DNA of 36,692 bases, taken from positions 1 to 36,692 of the forward strand of contig CAYRSQ010000003.1 of assembly GCA_964427055.1 (NCBI GenBank), in the 5' to 3' direction. Within the stretch, counting starts at the first letter, position 1. Each line of letters begins with the position of its first letter. The DNA is from CAYNTH01 sp964427055 (lineage in GTDB: Archaea; Aenigmatarchaeota; Aenigmatarchaeia; CG10238-14; SCSR01). The position numbers were made by a program, and so were the translations under genes. Shown in pieces: positions 7,024 through 15,259 of this stretch. The notes under the pieces are model-generated. The model did not search any database, was not told where the DNA came from, and was given only the letters and a program-made list of their open reading frames with translations.

Positions 7024-8391
7024 TCAGTCCGAGTTCCTTCCATAGTGCTCGAACATCCTACTGAATGCGTTCACTGCCCTTTCAGGATTCACGTACACGG
7101 GTATGCCAGAATCCCTCATCTTCTTTGACATTTCAGAAGTGTATTTGCCGCCGGCTGCACAAAGGAAAATGGGTTTATCGGACTTCTCGGAGATGTCAGA
7201 CAGCTTCCTAATTATTCCATCGTCCATCGAAACCGTCTGGAATACTACAATGACGAGGACACCGTCATATTCTTTCAGCCCCTCCTTTATCACGCGTTCG
7301 TACCTTTCGCTATCGGCGTCTCCCATTATGTCTATGGGGTTCTTGAGAGAGGCGTATCCGGGCAGTTCATCCTTTAGTATGTCTTTCATCCCTTTGCTGG
7401 GATTTTTCAGGACAACTCCGCTTCTAGCAGCTTCGTCCGCGGCCAATACCCCGAACCCTCCTCCATTGGTCACTATAAGCAGCTTATTCCCTCTCGGAAG
7501 AGGCTGGCATGCAAATGCCTGTGCCATGTCGAACATCTCGATCCAATTGTCGGTTTCAATCATGCCTGCCTGCTTGAACGCGGCAGAATACACTTCCGAG
7601 TGACCCGCCAATGACCCAGTATGACTAGAAGCAGCTTCCTTCCCAACATCAGTCTTGCCGGATTTCAGCACAATCACTGGCTTCCTCCTGGATATTTTTT
7701 TGACCGTCTTTATGAACCTCTTCCCATCGCACTTTATCCCTTCCATGTATGCTACAATAACTTTCGTTGAATCGTCTTCGGAAAGATACTCCAATATATC
7801 AAGTTCATTCACGTCCATAGCGTTTCCATATGAAACGAATTTGGACACGCCTATGGATTGCTCGCTCAGCCAGTCTAGCATTGAAGCCCCTATAGCGCCC
7901 GATTGGGAGATTATCGATATCCCTCCCTTTTTCGGTCGGCCCATCTTCTCTTCAGGAAGGAACATGGTGTCAACACCGTTCGAACTGTTGTATACACCAA
8001 GCCCATTGGGCCCCATCACTCTCATCCCAGACCCTTTCAGTATTCCTTTACATTCCTCCTCCAGCGCCGACCCGTCTTTACCTGTCTCTGAAAATCCAGA
8101 CGATATCACAATGGCCGACTTGACATTCTTTTCAACGCATTCCTTCAAGATGGAAGGCACAGTCTTTGCGGGAGTCGCTATGACTGCTAAGTCAACGTTT
8201 CCTGGTATGTCTTTAACGCTTTGATAAACTCTATTATCATCTATGGGAGTGGAGTCCTGGTTCACCGCGTAAATCTTTCCACTGAATGTCCCATTAGAGA
8301 AGTTATTGAAAATGGTATGCCCTATCTTTCCTTTCTTGTGACTCGCCCCTATGACGGCGACCGAGGATGGGTTAAAAAACTCTGACAGCAT
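7024..8391 (-). CDS. acdA: ADP-forming acetate/acyl-CoA synthetase, alpha subunit
   Basis: The 455-residue protein is the CoA-binding and CoA-ligase part of the ADP-forming acyl-CoA synthetase, which makes ATP from acyl-CoA, ADP and phosphate in archaea that ferment. The N-terminal CoA-binding Rossmann domain begins VAVIGASHKKGKIGHT. The ligase domains carry GPNGLGVYN, ISQSGAIGASMLDW and the phosphohistidine loop SSHTGSLAG with His257, the same number as the active-site histidine reported for the Pyrococcus enzyme. Length fits a separate alpha subunit; the ATP-grasp beta subunit is not in this window. The gene is divergent from the aminotransferase, with 49 bp between them holding both promoters. 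Confidence 0.9.
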   Translation of the reverse strand: MLSEFFNPSSVAVIGASHKKGKIGHTIFNNFSNGTFSGKIYAVNQDSTPIDDNRVYQSVKDIPGNVDLAVIATPAKTVPSILKECVEKNVKSAIVISSGFSETGKDGSALEEECKGILKGSGMRVMGPNGLGVYNSSNGVDTMFLPEEKMGRPKKGGISIISQSGAIGASMLDWLSEQSIGVSKFVSYGNAMDVNELDILEYLSEDDSTKVIVAYMEGIKCDGKRFIKTVKKISRRKPVIVLKSGKTDVGKEAASSHTGSLAGHSEVYSAAFKQAGMIETDNWIEMFDMAQAFACQPLPRGNKLLIVTNGGGFGVLAADEAARSGVVLKNPSKGMKDILKDELPGYASLKNPIDIMGDADSERYERVIKEGLKEYDGVLVIVVFQTVSMDDGIIRKLSDISEKSDKPIFLCAAGGKYTSEMSKKMRDSGIPVYVNPERAVNAFSRMFEHYGRNSD

Positions 8392-8440
8392 ATAACTTAA
8401 TTTAATTGGTATACTAAAATTAATTTAGTGGTGTGAACAG

Positions 8441-9610
8441 ATGGTCAATGTGGAGAGGTTCATAACGGATGAGTTGTTATCAGTGCCTGAGAGTCCGCTG
8501 TCCGAACTTTCCAGGAAGGCCAAACAATACCAAGATGTCATAAGCCTCGGGAGGGGCGAACCTGATTTTGACATGGCAGCCTTCATGAAAGACGCCATGA
8601 TACGTGCCATAAAGGATAACGAGACGCATTACGCGGCGGCCGGGTCCATACCAGGGCTCAACGAGGCCATATCGAAAAAACTCGAGGGAGAGAATGGCAT
8701 AAACGTAGACCCGGACTTCGGAATAGTCGTCGGATCTGGATCGTCTCCAGTGCTCAGGGCTGTGATGGCAAGCATACTCAAGCCTGGCGAAGAGATAATG
8801 CTGATGGACCCGACTTACTTGATGTATATACCGCTGATAAAGACCCTGCACGGAAGATGCAATTTTGTACCTGTGTTCGAAGAGAACAACTTCGCCCCTA
8901 CAAGGGAAGACTTGGAGAGGAATTACAATGATAAGACTAAGGCTGTGTTGATAAATTCGCCCTGCAACCCGACTGGAGGCGTCTTCACGAAGAAACAATT
9001 GGAGGAGATAGCAGAATTCGCTGTCGACAAAGACATCTTGGTCATATCGGACGAGATATACGAGTACATTATATATGACGGGCTCAGGCACCACAGCATA
9101 GCATCTTTTGACGGACTCGGGGAAAGGACTATAACTGTAAACGGTTTCTCAAAGTCGTACGCAATGACAGGACTAAGGGTAGGTTACGCCGCAGGGCCTG
9201 CTGACCTGATGAAACACATTTTCAAGTACAATTACTTCGGACACATATGCGCTTGCGTTCCTTCCATGTATGCGGCACTCGAAGGTCTGGTCAACACCGA
9301 TACACGCAAATTCGTCGACGAACAGACAAAAGAATACGACAGAAGGAGGAAGTTCATAGTGAATAGGTTGAACGAAATCGGATTATCAACCAAGATGCCT
9401 CAGGGAGCGTTCTACGCATTCTCAAAATGCAGCGGGTTCGAGCAAAATTCGTACAAATTCTCGAACGACATACTGGAGAACACCAAAGTGGTGGTAACCC
9501 CGGGATCGGCTTTCGGGCCTCACGGAGAAGGCTATGTCAGATTCTCGTATGCCACTAAGTACGAACAGATAGAAGAAGCGATGGACAGAATCTCGAAATT
9601 CCTTAACTAA
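8441..9610 (+). CDS. Class I/II pyridoxal-phosphate aminotransferase (aspartate aminotransferase family)
   Basis: The 389-residue protein has the full fold-type I set: the N-terminal SLGRGEPDFD, Asn176 in SPCNPTGG, Asp204 in VISDEIYEY, the PLP lysine Lys238 in VNGFSKSYAMTGLRVGY, and the C-terminal substrate Arg in YVRFSYAT. It transfers amino groups between amino acids and 2-oxo acids in the cytoplasm. Substrate (aspartate, alanine, aromatic or kynurenine-like) cannot be fixed from sequence alone. GGTG precedes the ATG by about 9 nt. It is transcribed away from acdA and ends just before the SRP RNA promoter. Confidence 0.9.
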   Translation: MVNVERFITDELLSVPESPLSELSRKAKQYQDVISLGRGEPDFDMAAFMKDAMIRAIKDNETHYAAAGSIPGLNEAISKKLEGENGINVDPDFGIVVGSGSSPVLRAVMASILKPGEEIMLMDPTYLMYIPLIKTLHGRCNFVPVFEENNFAPTREDLERNYNDKTKAVLINSPCNPTGGVFTKKQLEEIAEFAVDKDILVISDEIYEYIIYDGLRHHSIASFDGLGERTITVNGFSKSYAMTGLRVGYAAGPADLMKHIFKYNYFGHICACVPSMYAALEGLVNTDTRKFVDEQTKEYDRRRKFIVNRLNEIGLSTKMPQGAFYAFSKCSGFEQNSYKFSNDILENTKVVVTPGSAFGPHGEGYVRFSYATKYEQIEEAMDRISKFLN

Positions 9611-9612
9611 AG

Positions 9613-9620
9613 ATTTAAAT
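9613..9620 (+). promoter_or_regulatory. TATA box of the SRP RNA gene
   Basis: ATTTAAAT lies about 27 nt upstream of the predicted RNA 5' end at 9644, the usual archaeal spacing. Confidence 0.6.
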
Positions 9621-9643
9621 TAGTGCTTGACATAGTTTCTTTT

Positions 9644-9919
9644 GCAGAGAGCTAGGTCTGGGTGATTAGGCCACACCTACTTCGGAAAACGGTCTTTAGG
9701 TCCGAACTGAACGGCCTTGAAAGGTGCAGTTGGTGTAAATCGACCCGGATTCCGGACTGAGAAGCCTTGCCTCTATCGATTTGGGCGTGTGTGAACCCCC
9801 CAGGGCAGGAATGCAGCAAGGATAAGCATTCGTTCAAATGCTATAGGGTAAACAGGGTGGAGAAAGGAACCCGGACAATCGGTCTATGTCACCTGTAACG
9901 ATCTTGGTCCGCTCTCTGC
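9644..9919 (+). ncRNA. ffs: Signal recognition particle RNA (archaeal 7S)
   Basis: The 5' end GCAGAGAGC and the 3' end GCTCTCTGC form a 9-bp terminal helix 1. The S-domain core is plain: CAGGGCAGGAATGCAGCAAG followed by GATAAGC, with a helix-6 type hairpin (AGCATT / AATGCT) next to it. The Alu-side sequence GAGCTAGGTCTGGGTG follows the 5' end. The length of about 276 nt is within the archaeal range. The RNA scaffolds SRP19 and SRP54 for co-translational targeting to the membrane. Neither protein gene is in the window. Exact ends are taken from helix 1. Confidence 0.92.
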
Positions 9920-9924
9920 GCAAT

Positions 9925-9936
9925 TATTCTTTTTAT
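9925..9936 (+). terminator. T-rich terminator after SRP RNA
   Basis: ATTCTTTTTATC follows helix 1 of the SRP RNA by a few bases. Archaeal RNA polymerase often stops at such tracts without a separate hairpin. Confidence 0.5.
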
Positions 9937-9967
9937 CGACATATACCATATTATTATAAGTGAATCT

Positions 9968-10735
9968 ATGGAGAACGAAGAAATCATCATAATCCTTGCA
10001 ATAGTCATTATACTTGCATTTTCGGGCAGACTGTCCGGGATTGCAGGGGAGAACAACAATTCTGATGCCGGGCTTGTAAATTACGAGCCGGAGATAACGA
10101 ATGCCTGCGAACTGTCAGACGTTACGTACGGAAGGTCGACAGTCAAGGTGCCCGCTATTGACGAGGATGGAAACGGAGTTGTGACCTTGGTGATGGTAGA
10201 GTCCATGGGAGGGACTGGAAGAACACTGGTAGACATAGACCAGCTACTTTTCTGGACTGACACTCAATATTCAATACAAGTGTCAAAGTTCGTGGCGGGG
10301 CATTACACTAATTACGATCTCTCTAACGTTGACCTGATTTATGCCATAGATACGGAAGCCGGTGCTATAGAGGGACCGTCGGCGGGAGCGGCGTTGACAA
10401 TCGCCACTATATCAGCTCTCTACAACGAAAGCATCAGGAAAGACGTCATGATAACCGGCACCATAGGACCTGATGGAAGCATAGGAAAGGTCGGCGGTGT
10501 GCTTGAGAAGGCGACAGCCGCAAAGGAAATGGGGGCGACAGTATTCTTGGTGCCAGAAGGGCAGGCTACTGCTGAGATAGAGAAAAGTGGTGAGACTTGT
10601 GAGAAGATAGGCCCGTTAAACTATTGCACCGATGAGCCAATGCCAATGATTATCAACATATCCGACTACCTGGGAATCGATGTGATTGAAGTTTCAACCA
10701 TCGAAGACGCGGTACCATATTTCATGGAAGTATAA
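9968..10735 (+). CDS. Membrane-anchored Lon-like serine protease (S16 family, archaeal, no ATPase domain)
   Basis: The 255-residue protein has an N-terminal membrane helix (about 5-19, IIIILAIVIILAFSG) and then a Lon proteolytic domain. The catalytic Ser-Lys dyad is Ser138 in EGPSAGAA and Lys181 in GVLEKATAAKEMGA. The 43-residue spacing equals that of Lon (Ser679 and Lys722 in E. coli). There is no AAA+ domain, unlike archaeal LonB, which fits the short archaeal secreted or membrane proteases of COG1750 type. With an N-in topology the protease domain would lie outside the membrane. It is followed 33 nt later by a degenerate site-2-protease-like protein, which may work with it. Confidence 0.85.
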   Translation: MENEEIIIILAIVIILAFSGRLSGIAGENNNSDAGLVNYEPEITNACELSDVTYGRSTVKVPAIDEDGNGVVTLVMVESMGGTGRTLVDIDQLLFWTDTQYSIQVSKFVAGHYTNYDLSNVDLIYAIDTEAGAIEGPSAGAALTIATISALYNESIRKDVMITGTIGPDGSIGKVGGVLEKATAAKEMGATVFLVPEGQATAEIEKSGETCEKIGPLNYCTDEPMPMIINISDYLGIDVIEVSTIEDAVPYFMEV

Positions 10736-10768
10736 AAATAGAAATAATCGTCAATACAATCTAATTTT

Positions 10769-11407
10769 ATGGCAAAAGGGAAAGCGAGGAAAAAGACCAC
10801 GCTCAAGGACCCGTTCAAAGAGCTGGTAAGCATATGCATCGGAATATTGGCTGGAACTCTGATATTCTCTCATAACTGGACCATGCCGTCGGAGACACTG
10901 ATTGAATTCCAAGCCCTTCTCTTGCCTTTCACTCTGTCTTTCTTCTTTTACTACCTTGCACAAAGGTACATGGCGGAAAGACTAAGATGTAATATGTCAT
11001 ACAATCTATGGATACCCGGCATAGTTTTTTCGCTGATGCTGATGTTGGTGGGCATCAAACTATTCCTCATAGGAGGGATAATCATAAGCGCTTACAAGTT
11101 CGGACGATTCGGGATGAAAGACAGGTTGCCCAGTATCCAGGAAATAGGATTCATATCGGTCGCGGGCCCTCTCATGAACATGATTGTAGTGGCGATTTTC
11201 AACGTTCTCACCTATTATATAGGGTCTAATCCGTTCTTCGCGGACATGATATTCCTCAACAGCTGGATGGCATTCTTCAATCTCATACCTATAAAGGACC
11301 TGGACGGGGGAAAGGTGATGTTCTGGTATCCGATGTTCTGGATGATACTGATGTTCTTCGCCATACTGCTGATAACACCATCGAACATGTTGTCATTCTT
11401 CACTTGA
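10769..11407 (+). CDS. Site-2-protease-like (M50) membrane protein lacking the HExxH motif
   Basis: The 212-residue protein has a basic N-terminus and about five to six membrane helices. It aligns by eye with short archaeal M50 proteins: the second metal-site motif is present as NLIPIKDLDGGKV (Asp179), and a SVAGPLMNM segment precedes it. The expected HELAH motif is YYLAQ (residues 61-65), followed by the usual RYMAERLRC context. Both histidines and the catalytic glutamate are therefore replaced, so it should not hydrolyse peptides. It may bind or present membrane proteins. It follows the Lon-like protease on the same strand, probably in one operon. Confidence 0.75.
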   Translation: MAKGKARKKTTLKDPFKELVSICIGILAGTLIFSHNWTMPSETLIEFQALLLPFTLSFFFYYLAQRYMAERLRCNMSYNLWIPGIVFSLMLMLVGIKLFLIGGIIISAYKFGRFGMKDRLPSIQEIGFISVAGPLMNMIVVAIFNVLTYYIGSNPFFADMIFLNSWMAFFNLIPIKDLDGGKVMFWYPMFWMILMFFAILLITPSNMLSFFT

Positions 11408-11445
11408 ATCAGAAACTTAAAATCCGATAGGAGTAATTACTCTGT

Positions 11446-12684
11446 ATGCGAGTGATAAGTGATTTCCATATACACAGCCGTTTCAGCTACGCGTGCAGCA
11501 AAAACATGGTCTTCGAAGAAATAGCCAAAAATGGGCTGCTCAAAGGATTGGATCTGATAGGGACAGGAGATATCACTCAGCCAGTCTGGTTTAAAGAAAT
11601 AAAAGATAAGCTGTCTCGAAATGAGACCGAACCTGGATCTGGCATATTCGATTATAATGGTATAAGATGGATGCTTACAACGGAACTATCAACCATATAT
11701 TCTCAGGACGGGAAAACCAGAAAAGTACATCACGTTATCCATGTGCCATCCGTGGAAGTAACAATCCAGATGAGAGAGCTCCTTGACAAACACGGTAAAC
11801 TGGACTTGGATGGCCGCCCTACGCTTACCAAGATAACTTCTCCTGAACTCGTGGAGGGATTGATGGAGATATCGGATGACATCTTGATATATCCGGCACA
11901 CACATGGACTAGTTGGTTCGGCGTGCTCGGGGAATTCTCAGGGTTCAATTCAATCGACGAGTGCTACGGCGACCAGACTAAACATGTCCATGCCATAGAA
12001 ACTGGGATGAGCAGCGACCCCTCGATGAACTGGAGGATAAAGTCTCTTGACAAGTTCACAATCCTGTCCAATTCGGATGCGCATAGCCCATGGGTATGGA
12101 GATTGGGAAGAGAAGCCAATGTCTTTGAATTGGACAACCTGACATACGATGAGATAAGCGATTCGATAAAGAAGAACGATCCTAAAAGATTGAAATACAC
12201 GATAGAAGTCGAACCTTCTTACGGCAAGTACCATTTCACCGGCCATAGGAAATGCGAAGTCAATCTGAGTCCATCTGTAGCCGCCAAATTGGGCAACATA
12301 TGCCCCGTATGCAAGAAGAAGATGACAATCGGCGTCATGCAAAGGGTCGAAAAGTTGGCGGACAGACCTGAAGGATATACACCTAAAGGTCGTATACCAT
12401 TCAAATCGTTGATTCCCCTCTATGAAATAATCTCATCCGTCACTGGAGTGAACAGGATGTATTCCAATCCCGTGATAATAAAACAGGACCGACTGATTGA
12501 AACATTCGGGAACGAATTGAAGGTGTTGCTGGATGCGAGCAAAGCTGACCTGATGAAAGCAACAGACAGGAAAATAGCAGACGCCATAATAAAAATAAGG
12601 GATGGGAAAGTCGGATATACGCCCGGCTACGATGGAGTGTATGGCGTGCCGATGTTCTCTGAAGATGCTAATAAAGAAGCTTAA
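11446..12684 (+). CDS. Endonuclease Q (PHP-family DNA repair nuclease)
   Basis: The 412-residue protein is a PHP metal-dependent phosphoesterase with the EndoQ layout. Likely metal ligands are His8 and His10 (DFHIHSRFS), Asp42, Glu80, a His cluster at 95-99, His152 and Asp211/His213 in ILSNSDAHSPWVWRLGRE. A zinc-binding region follows with Cys270, Cys286 and Cys289 (ICPVCKKKM). EndoQ cuts DNA 5' of deaminated bases such as uracil and hypoxanthine and starts their repair. Length matches known archaeal EndoQ proteins (about 400-425 residues). It follows the M50-like gene by 38 nt, but a functional link is not evident. Confidence 0.88.
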   Translation: MRVISDFHIHSRFSYACSKNMVFEEIAKNGLLKGLDLIGTGDITQPVWFKEIKDKLSRNETEPGSGIFDYNGIRWMLTTELSTIYSQDGKTRKVHHVIHVPSVEVTIQMRELLDKHGKLDLDGRPTLTKITSPELVEGLMEISDDILIYPAHTWTSWFGVLGEFSGFNSIDECYGDQTKHVHAIETGMSSDPSMNWRIKSLDKFTILSNSDAHSPWVWRLGREANVFELDNLTYDEISDSIKKNDPKRLKYTIEVEPSYGKYHFTGHRKCEVNLSPSVAAKLGNICPVCKKKMTIGVMQRVEKLADRPEGYTPKGRIPFKSLIPLYEIISSVTGVNRMYSNPVIIKQDRLIETFGNELKVLLDASKADLMKATDRKIADAIIKIRDGKVGYTPGYDGVYGVPMFSEDANKEA

Positions 12685-12714
12685 ATTATTTTAAACCGAA
12701 ATAGAGTTTGCAAA

Positions 12715-12785
12715 GGGCTTGTAGTCTAATGGCAGGACGCTACCCTCACACGGTAGAGAACGTGGTTCAATCCCGCGCAGGCCCA
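12715..12785 (+). tRNA. tRNA-Val(CAC)
   Basis: The acceptor GGGCTTG/CAGGCCC, discriminator A, and anticodon stem CTACC/GGTAG with loop CTCACAC give anticodon CAC (Val, codon GTG). The T stem CGTGG/CCGCG has one T-G pair. No intron. TTTTAAACC about 24 nt upstream can serve as TATA box. Confidence 0.94.
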
Positions 12786-12833
12786 CTGAATCAATTTTAA
12801 AGTTAAATCACGTAATAAACTATAGTGAAATCA

Positions 12834-13799
12834 ATGAAGTTATCCGTTATCTGCTTCCTGGTCGTCAGTTTCGCTATTATCCCAGCTGTATATTCAGCGG
12901 ATTCATGCTACTGTCTGTATGATTGTGACAATTATGCCCAGTGCGACTTCTACGCAGAACAACCAGATAGCCACCATGAACTATGTCCAGACAGTTCGTG
13001 TGATTCAGACGGAAATTCAAATCCAGTCTCATGTGACGATAACTCAGATTGCATACCCGAAGAGACAGACGACGGAATTGACTACACGGTTTCAGGGACA
13101 TGTACTGAATACACTTGTACAGACAATGAATGTGTAGTGAAATATGTGAGAGACGACAGCTGTGCTGGAGCAGGACTGTGGGAATGGTACGCGGAAGGAA
13201 CTTCATGCAAATCCATATATCGAAGTTGTCCAAACGAATGCTGGAAGAGGGAATATGACCAAGGAACTTGTTATGAAGGCGATGGTGAAAGTTACTGTTT
13301 TTGCTACAATAATGGATGGTCTAGTACACCAACAGGCTATTCCGACGACATGAACTCATACTCAAATCAGAGAGACATAGAAATGACCGAAGGGTGGAAC
13401 CTCATCTCCAACCCGTTCAGTGGAACGTATGGGATCGATAGCAACTGCGAGATTATAGCAAGCATCTACGGATATGACGGGGGCCTCAAACCGATATCAG
13501 ATCCTTTGAATGGCATGAAAGGGGGGAAGGCATATTTGATTAAAGTTTCTGGTGATTGCACAATCAGCCTTGGCGGAAACACACTCATAACCGGAATTCA
13601 ACTCGGCTCTGGCTGGAACATGGTAGGTACAACAGGCAATGATGAAATGACAGTAAGCAAATTCGAATCGGATTGCGACCTATCTTCTAGCATATACTAT
13701 TACAACACTGGTACAGGGTATTTGAAGCCCGTGACGTCTACGATGGATCCGGGCATAGGATATCTAGTGAAAGCTGAATATCCGTGTACGGTAGAATAA
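12834..13799 (+). CDS. Secreted cysteine-rich protein with two C-terminal repeats
   Basis: The 321-residue protein has a clean signal peptide when started at the ATG at 12834 (MKLSVICFLVVSFAIIPAVY, then SA before DSCYC). An in-frame GTG three codons earlier is possible. Residues about 22-180 are Cys- and Asp-rich, with many spaced cysteines likely to form disulphides. The C-terminal half holds two repeats of about 65 residues. The first has EGWNLISNPF ... GYDGGLKPISDPL ... AYLIKVSGDCTI; the second has SGWNMVGTTG ... YYYNTGTGYLKPV ... GYLVKAEYPCTV. Such GWNLI-type beta domains occur on many secreted archaeal and bacterial proteins. A surface adhesin-like or structural role is inferred. Confidence 0.75.
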   Translation: MKLSVICFLVVSFAIIPAVYSADSCYCLYDCDNYAQCDFYAEQPDSHHELCPDSSCDSDGNSNPVSCDDNSDCIPEETDDGIDYTVSGTCTEYTCTDNECVVKYVRDDSCAGAGLWEWYAEGTSCKSIYRSCPNECWKREYDQGTCYEGDGESYCFCYNNGWSSTPTGYSDDMNSYSNQRDIEMTEGWNLISNPFSGTYGIDSNCEIIASIYGYDGGLKPISDPLNGMKGGKAYLIKVSGDCTISLGGNTLITGIQLGSGWNMVGTTGNDEMTVSKFESDCDLSSSIYYYNTGTGYLKPVTSTMDPGIGYLVKAEYPCTVE

Positions 13800-13810
13800 G
13801 TATCAAAAAC

Positions 13811-15202
13811 TTAATCCTTGGGTATTTCGAATGGCGGACAAGTTTCATACTTAGTGTATGTCGATCCACAATGGCAATGGTTACTCGAATCGCAATAAGC
13901 GCCTTCGTTGAGACCACATGGACCTGTGCTTTCTAATGCAGTATCTGATTTTTCGACGTTACTGCAGCAGTCCGCATTTATGTAACATTCTATGTCCGAA
14001 CCCGTTGATGTTCCGCTAGAACTCAAAGTGGTGAAAGAACTGCATCCACTACTCGGGTATTTTCCTGTATTGTCTGAAGCATCGGTGGATTCTATCCTAT
14101 AATAATATTTAGTATTCGCTACAAGGCTTCTCAGTGAGATTTCATGGCTCTTGACCATTGAACTTTTGGACGTTTTAGTCAATTTAGATGATGTGCAGGC
14201 TGTTCCATACCAGACATCGCTGTCACTTTTTTCATTCGTCGCCCAGCTTACTGTAGCAGAATCAGAATCTATCCCGCTGACACCAGCTGAACTTATAACA
14301 GGTTTAGTCGTGTCAGTGTATCCGCCGTTGTCGTCATTGTCTTCTATGAACAATGCTTTCAATACAGTGATTTGAGTGGATTCATCCACAAAATAATTGT
14401 AACTCAACACGACTTCTACCGGTATCGTCGTGTACGAATCTATGCTTCCCAGTGTGAATGAACATGCGACAGATTTTTGGCCGCTTCTCGGCAGTTTTAT
14501 CTGCTGGTTGGATACGCACGGAGTATTATCGCCTACCTTAATTTTTTCGACCACAACAGTCATGTCGTCTTCATCATCATTGAACGGTTTACCAGACCCG
14601 GCATTCTTTACGATGACTGTCAAAGAGGAAGTTGTACTACCTTTGCTTATTATTGGTTTTGATAACCCGGACAGTTCCACAGTTATTGGTGAATCTGTCA
14701 CAGTAAAACTTTCAAGGCCATTTGAGCTCATTATAGCCTCAGCGTCCTCTGCCACACTCTTTATATAATCGCTGTCGTATACCTTGATATTTCCGACGGC
14801 GGTGGTCTGATAATTGTATGTCATCCTTATAGTTGCCGTATATACATTATCAACTTTCAGAGAGCTTGGAGAAGTTGCTTCCCAATAGGCTTCTCCCGTT
14901 CCCCCAGGTATGTCGCTATCCATTTTTTCCAAAAAGCCTATCTCATACGTCTTGTCTGGTATATTCCAGTCGTTCCCCAATCCAAATATCCTTACCTCGA
15001 CGTCTTTGGCATCCTCTTCGCCTGCATTTTCGACAACTGCCGTGAATACGACTTCATCGCCCGAATAGATTTCGGATATGTCAGGACTAAAATCAGATAT
15101 CATTACTCCTTTGTTCCCACTGGTAGTACTATCTCCTATGCAACCTGATATGAAAACTACAACTAGAATGAGAAACATCAATGAAACACTGCGTGCGTCC
15201 AT
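13811..15202 (-). CDS. Lipoprotein with twin beta domains, a fibronectin III domain and a Cys-rich tail
   Basis: The 463-residue protein starts with a lipobox (VVVFISGCIGDS, Cys21), so it should be lipid-anchored outside the cell. Two CARDB-like beta domains follow (about 30-145 and 165-285). They end in the strands TIRMTYNYQTTAVGNIKVYD and VEVVLSYNYFVDESTQITVL. A fibronectin type III domain comes next (about 300-395), with SATVSWATNEKSDSDVWYG and LVANTKYYYRIESTDASDN. The last 70 residues hold at least nine cysteines. It is co-directional with a second lipoprotein 57 nt upstream, and both probably belong to the cell envelope. Ligands are unknown. Confidence 0.8.
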   Translation of the reverse strand: MDARSVSLMFLILVVVFISGCIGDSTTSGNKGVMISDFSPDISEIYSGDEVVFTAVVENAGEEDAKDVEVRIFGLGNDWNIPDKTYEIGFLEKMDSDIPGGTGEAYWEATSPSSLKVDNVYTATIRMTYNYQTTAVGNIKVYDSDYIKSVAEDAEAIMSSNGLESFTVTDSPITVELSGLSKPIISKGSTTSSLTVIVKNAGSGKPFNDDEDDMTVVVEKIKVGDNTPCVSNQQIKLPRSGQKSVACSFTLGSIDSYTTIPVEVVLSYNYFVDESTQITVLKALFIEDNDDNGGYTDTTKPVISSAGVSGIDSDSATVSWATNEKSDSDVWYGTACTSSKLTKTSKSSMVKSHEISLRSLVANTKYYYRIESTDASDNTGKYPSSGCSSFTTLSSSGTSTGSDIECYINADCCSNVEKSDTALESTGPCGLNEGAYCDSSNHCHCGSTYTKYETCPPFEIPKD

Positions 15203-15259
15203 CTCATCAAACCCTTACTATTATTTTTGACTTCCATGAATTTAAATTGTATTCGATGT

